Source: Bacteroidaceae bacterium
GTDB taxonomy: Bacteria > Bacteroidota > Bacteroidia > Bacteroidales > CHK158-818
Assembly (NCBI GenBank): GCA_017467745.1
Contig: JAFUKV010000211.1
Coordinates: 1-7,957 of the forward strand
Direction of reading: 5' to 3'
Length of the DNA stretch: 7,957 nucleotides
In this document: one piece after another, positions 6,208-7,957 of the stretch
Layout of the letters: every line of letters begins with the position of its first letter
Numbering within the stretch: the first letter of the stretch is position 1
Notes under the pieces: generated by a model
What the model saw: only the letters and a program-made list of their open reading frames with translations
Told to the model about the DNA's origin: nothing
The model's database searches: none
Program-made: the position numbers and the translations under genes

Positions 6208-7957
6208 TTATGATAAAACTGTAAACTTAGCAAATTTCAACAAAAGCTGCTTCTTTCCTACATGGTCAAATTCGACGGTTATTTTTTGATTATCGCCTGT
6301 ACCTTCGCAACTTGTAACCGTACCTTTTCCAAACCGGTCGTGTTGTATCCGTGTTCCCACCGAAGGCGAATCGATTTTCATCTTTCCCAATGACGATGTT
6401 GACGATTCCAACGAATCGATTTTCAGCAACTTGCCACGTGAAAGCTTCGGCTCCCACACCGGTTCGGGATTTTGCTGTCGTGCCGACACATTTCGTTCTT
6501 CCGGAAAACGGTTCGGAAAACCATGTACAGAACGAGAAGCAAAAGCCTGCGCCCGCCTGTCTACTTGTTCGCTCAACGAAGAATCTAAGGGCAGCGATAA
6601 ATAAACAGAATCTATATCTTTCAAAAAACGACTGGGCGGCAAAGCGGTGGGCTGTCCGTTCCGATAGCGAGACGAGGCATAAGACAACACGCAATTACGA
6701 CGAGCACGAGTTATCGCCACATAAAACAACCGCCGTTCTTCTTCCACCTCCTGTTCAGAACTTTTACTCATAACAGAAGGGAATAAATCCTCTTCCAATC
6801 CTACCACAAAAACATTGTTAAATTCCAATCCTTTGGATGCGTGTATCGTCATCAAGGTGACTTTATCCGTATCCTCTTCGTCCGTTTTATCCTGATCGGT
6901 AGCCAAAGAAACTTCCGCCAAAAAATCCGTCAACAAAATATCTTCACGACCCTCCTCTTGACGAGAAAGACAAAATTCCTGAATACCGTTCATCAACTCC
7001 TGTATATTTTCTTGCCGGCTCAAATTTTCAGTCGAACGATCCACATAAACATCTGCAAAAATACCAGATCTTTTTATCACTTGCTCGGCCAACTCCAACG
7101 CATTTTTTTCAGACACAGCCTCATGAAACTCTTCTATCAATGCCTTAAAAGAATTCAATTTATTAGCCGTTCCGCTACTTACAGACAATCCGTAATTCAC
7201 CGGATCCGCTATCACCTGCCACATACTGACATCATGCGTTGCGGCACATGCCCTGACTTTACTTACAGTAGTATCGCCTATACCGCGCGTCGGGTAATTG
7301 ATAATACGCTTCAAAGCCTCCTCATCATCCGGATTAACCGCCATACGAAAATAAGCGATAATATCTTTTATCTCTTTCCGTTGATAAAAAGAGAGCCCTC
7401 CATACATCTGGTACGGTATATTTCGTTTGCGCAAAGCCTCCTCAAAAATACGCGACTGAGCATTGGTACGGTAAAGGATTGCAAAATCAGAGAACGAACA
7501 ACGATCTTTCATACGCATCTCGCTAATTTTCCCGACTACCAAATAGCCTTCTTCAAAATCTGAATAAGCCTTCAATACGGCAATTTTGTCTCCTTCTTCA
7601 TTTTCTGAATAAACGTTCTTGTCTATTTGTTCTTTATTCTTCTTTATCAAACTGTTGGCAGCGTTCACTATGGTTTGGGTAGAGCGGTAATTCCGTTCCA
7701 ACTTAAATATTTTACAAGCGGGATACTCATTACGAATATTCAATATATTGCGGATTTGCGCTCCCCTAAAAGAATAAATGCTTTGAGCGTCATCGCCTAC
7801 TACACACAATTTATTGTTTTCTTTGGCTAATTGACGAATAATAAGATGCTGCGCAAAATTCGTATCTTGGTACTCATCTACCAAAATATATTGAAACAAC
7901 TCCCTATACCGAGCCAATATCTCCGGAAAATCACGAAACAGAATATTTGTATAAAGC
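6208..7957 (-). CDS. uvrD: UvrD/PcrA-type superfamily 1 DNA helicase (C-terminal 582 residues; 5' end outside the window)
   Basis: The frame is open to the right edge, so the apparent TTG 'start' at 7917 is an internal leucine in ...DFPEILARYREL. Counted from the first full codon, the visible SF1A motifs are: II DEYQD (27-31), III GDDAQSIYSFRGA (54-66), IV ERNYRST (87-93), the GG-x2-F-x2-R-x-E block (from 184), V TIHASKGLEF (370-379) and VI VAITRARRN (413-421). The C-terminal VGTRIQHDRFGKGTV...VEFDHVGKKQLLLKFAKF segment (532-577) is the Tudor-like domain that lets PcrA/UvrD bind RNA polymerase. About 200 N-terminal residues, including the Walker A motif, lie beyond the edge. The protein should unwind 3'-5' in nucleotide excision and mismatch repair and help resolve transcription-replication conflicts. 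UvrD and PcrA cannot be told apart here. nspC follows after 4 bp. Confidence 0.95.
   Translation of the reverse strand, partial: LYTNILFRDFPEILARYRELFQYILVDEYQDTNFAQHLIIRQLAKENNKLCVVGDDAQSIYSFRGAQIRNILNIRNEYPACKIFKLERNYRSTQTIVNAANSLIKKNKEQIDKNVYSENEEGDKIAVLKAYSDFEEGYLVVGKISEMRMKDRCSFSDFAILYRTNAQSRIFEEALRKRNIPYQMYGGLSFYQRKEIKDIIAYFRMAVNPDDEEALKRIINYPTRGIGDTTVSKVRACAATHDVSMWQVIADPVNYGLSVSSGTANKLNSFKALIEEFHEAVSEKNALELAEQVIKRSGIFADVYVDRSTENLSRQENIQELMNGIQEFCLSRQEEGREDILLTDFLAEVSLATDQDKTDEEDTDKVTLMTIHASKGLEFNNVFVVGLEEDLFPSVMSKSSEQEVEEERRLFYVAITRARRNCVLSYASSRYRNGQPTALPPSRFLKDIDSVYLSLPLDSSLSEQVDRRAQAFASRSVHGFPNRFPEERNVSARQQNPEPVWEPKLSRGKLLKIDSLESSTSSLGKMKIDSPSVGTRIQHDRFGKGTVTSCEGTGDNQKITVEFDHVGKKQLLLKFAKFTVLS
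6367..6425. repeat. 14-bp direct repeat in the helicase linker
   Basis: The sequence CGAATCGATTTTCA occurs at 6367-6380 and again at 6412-6425, 45 bp (15 codons) apart and in the same frame. On the coding strand each copy encodes KIDS, giving LLKIDSLES and KMKIDSPSV in the flexible linker just before the C-terminal Tudor-like domain. It looks like a short in-frame duplication in a low-constraint region. Confidence 0.7.

Noticed and set aside
6841..7563. 240-codon plus-strand open frame opposite the helicase gene
   Set aside because: Antisense shadow of conserved helicase sequence; no domain, promoter or plausible start.
7915..7917. TTG as the start codon of the helicase
   Set aside because: The frame stays open to the window edge and the upstream residues (TNILFRDFPEI) fit the family, so this is an internal leucine and the gene is simply truncated by the window.

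Overview
The window looks like chromosomal core DNA from a member of the Bacteroidales (Bacteroidota). This rests on protein character, AT-rich intergenic DNA, the near absence of Shine-Dalgarno sites, and promoter elements of the Bacteroidota type (TAnnTTTG at about -7 with a TTG/TTTG element about 20 bp upstream). I cannot fix the genus from the sequence alone. There are no IS elements, phage genes, CRISPR arrays, tRNAs or rRNAs.

Layout from left to right. (1) Bases 1-1185, minus strand: a two-gene unit in which an XRE-cupin transcription regulator is followed 12 bp later by an acyl-/acetyl-CoA synthetase-like AMP-binding enzyme, cut off by the left window edge. (2) Bases 1186-1484: an AT-rich divergent promoter region with a TAACTTTG -7 box and a 17-bp palindrome on the regulator side, and a TATCTTCG box on the murF side. 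(3) Bases 1485-4798, plus strand: murF (peptidoglycan precursor ligase), an M24 aminopeptidase P-like peptidase and a secreted M48 zinc metallopeptidase. The gaps are 22 and 34 bp with no visible internal promoter, so they are probably one transcript, ending at a strong bidirectional hairpin (4816-4856). (4) Bases 4857-5063: a short convergent intergenic region that appears to hold a compact minus-strand small RNA gene with its own promoter, a 5' hairpin and an intrinsic terminator. (5) Bases 5064-7957, minus strand: a UvrD/PcrA-type DNA helicase (N-terminal part outside the window), followed 4 bp later by nspC, carboxynorspermidine/carboxyspermidine decarboxylase of the alternative spermidine pathway.

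Functionally the window mixes housekeeping (cell wall, repair helicase, polyamine synthesis) with proteolysis and a regulated acyl-CoA ligase. The protein genes belong to known families. The least explained items are the putative small RNA at about 4885-4956 and the palindrome in the XRE-cupin promoter. I saw no evidence of a new multi-gene defence or mobile system.
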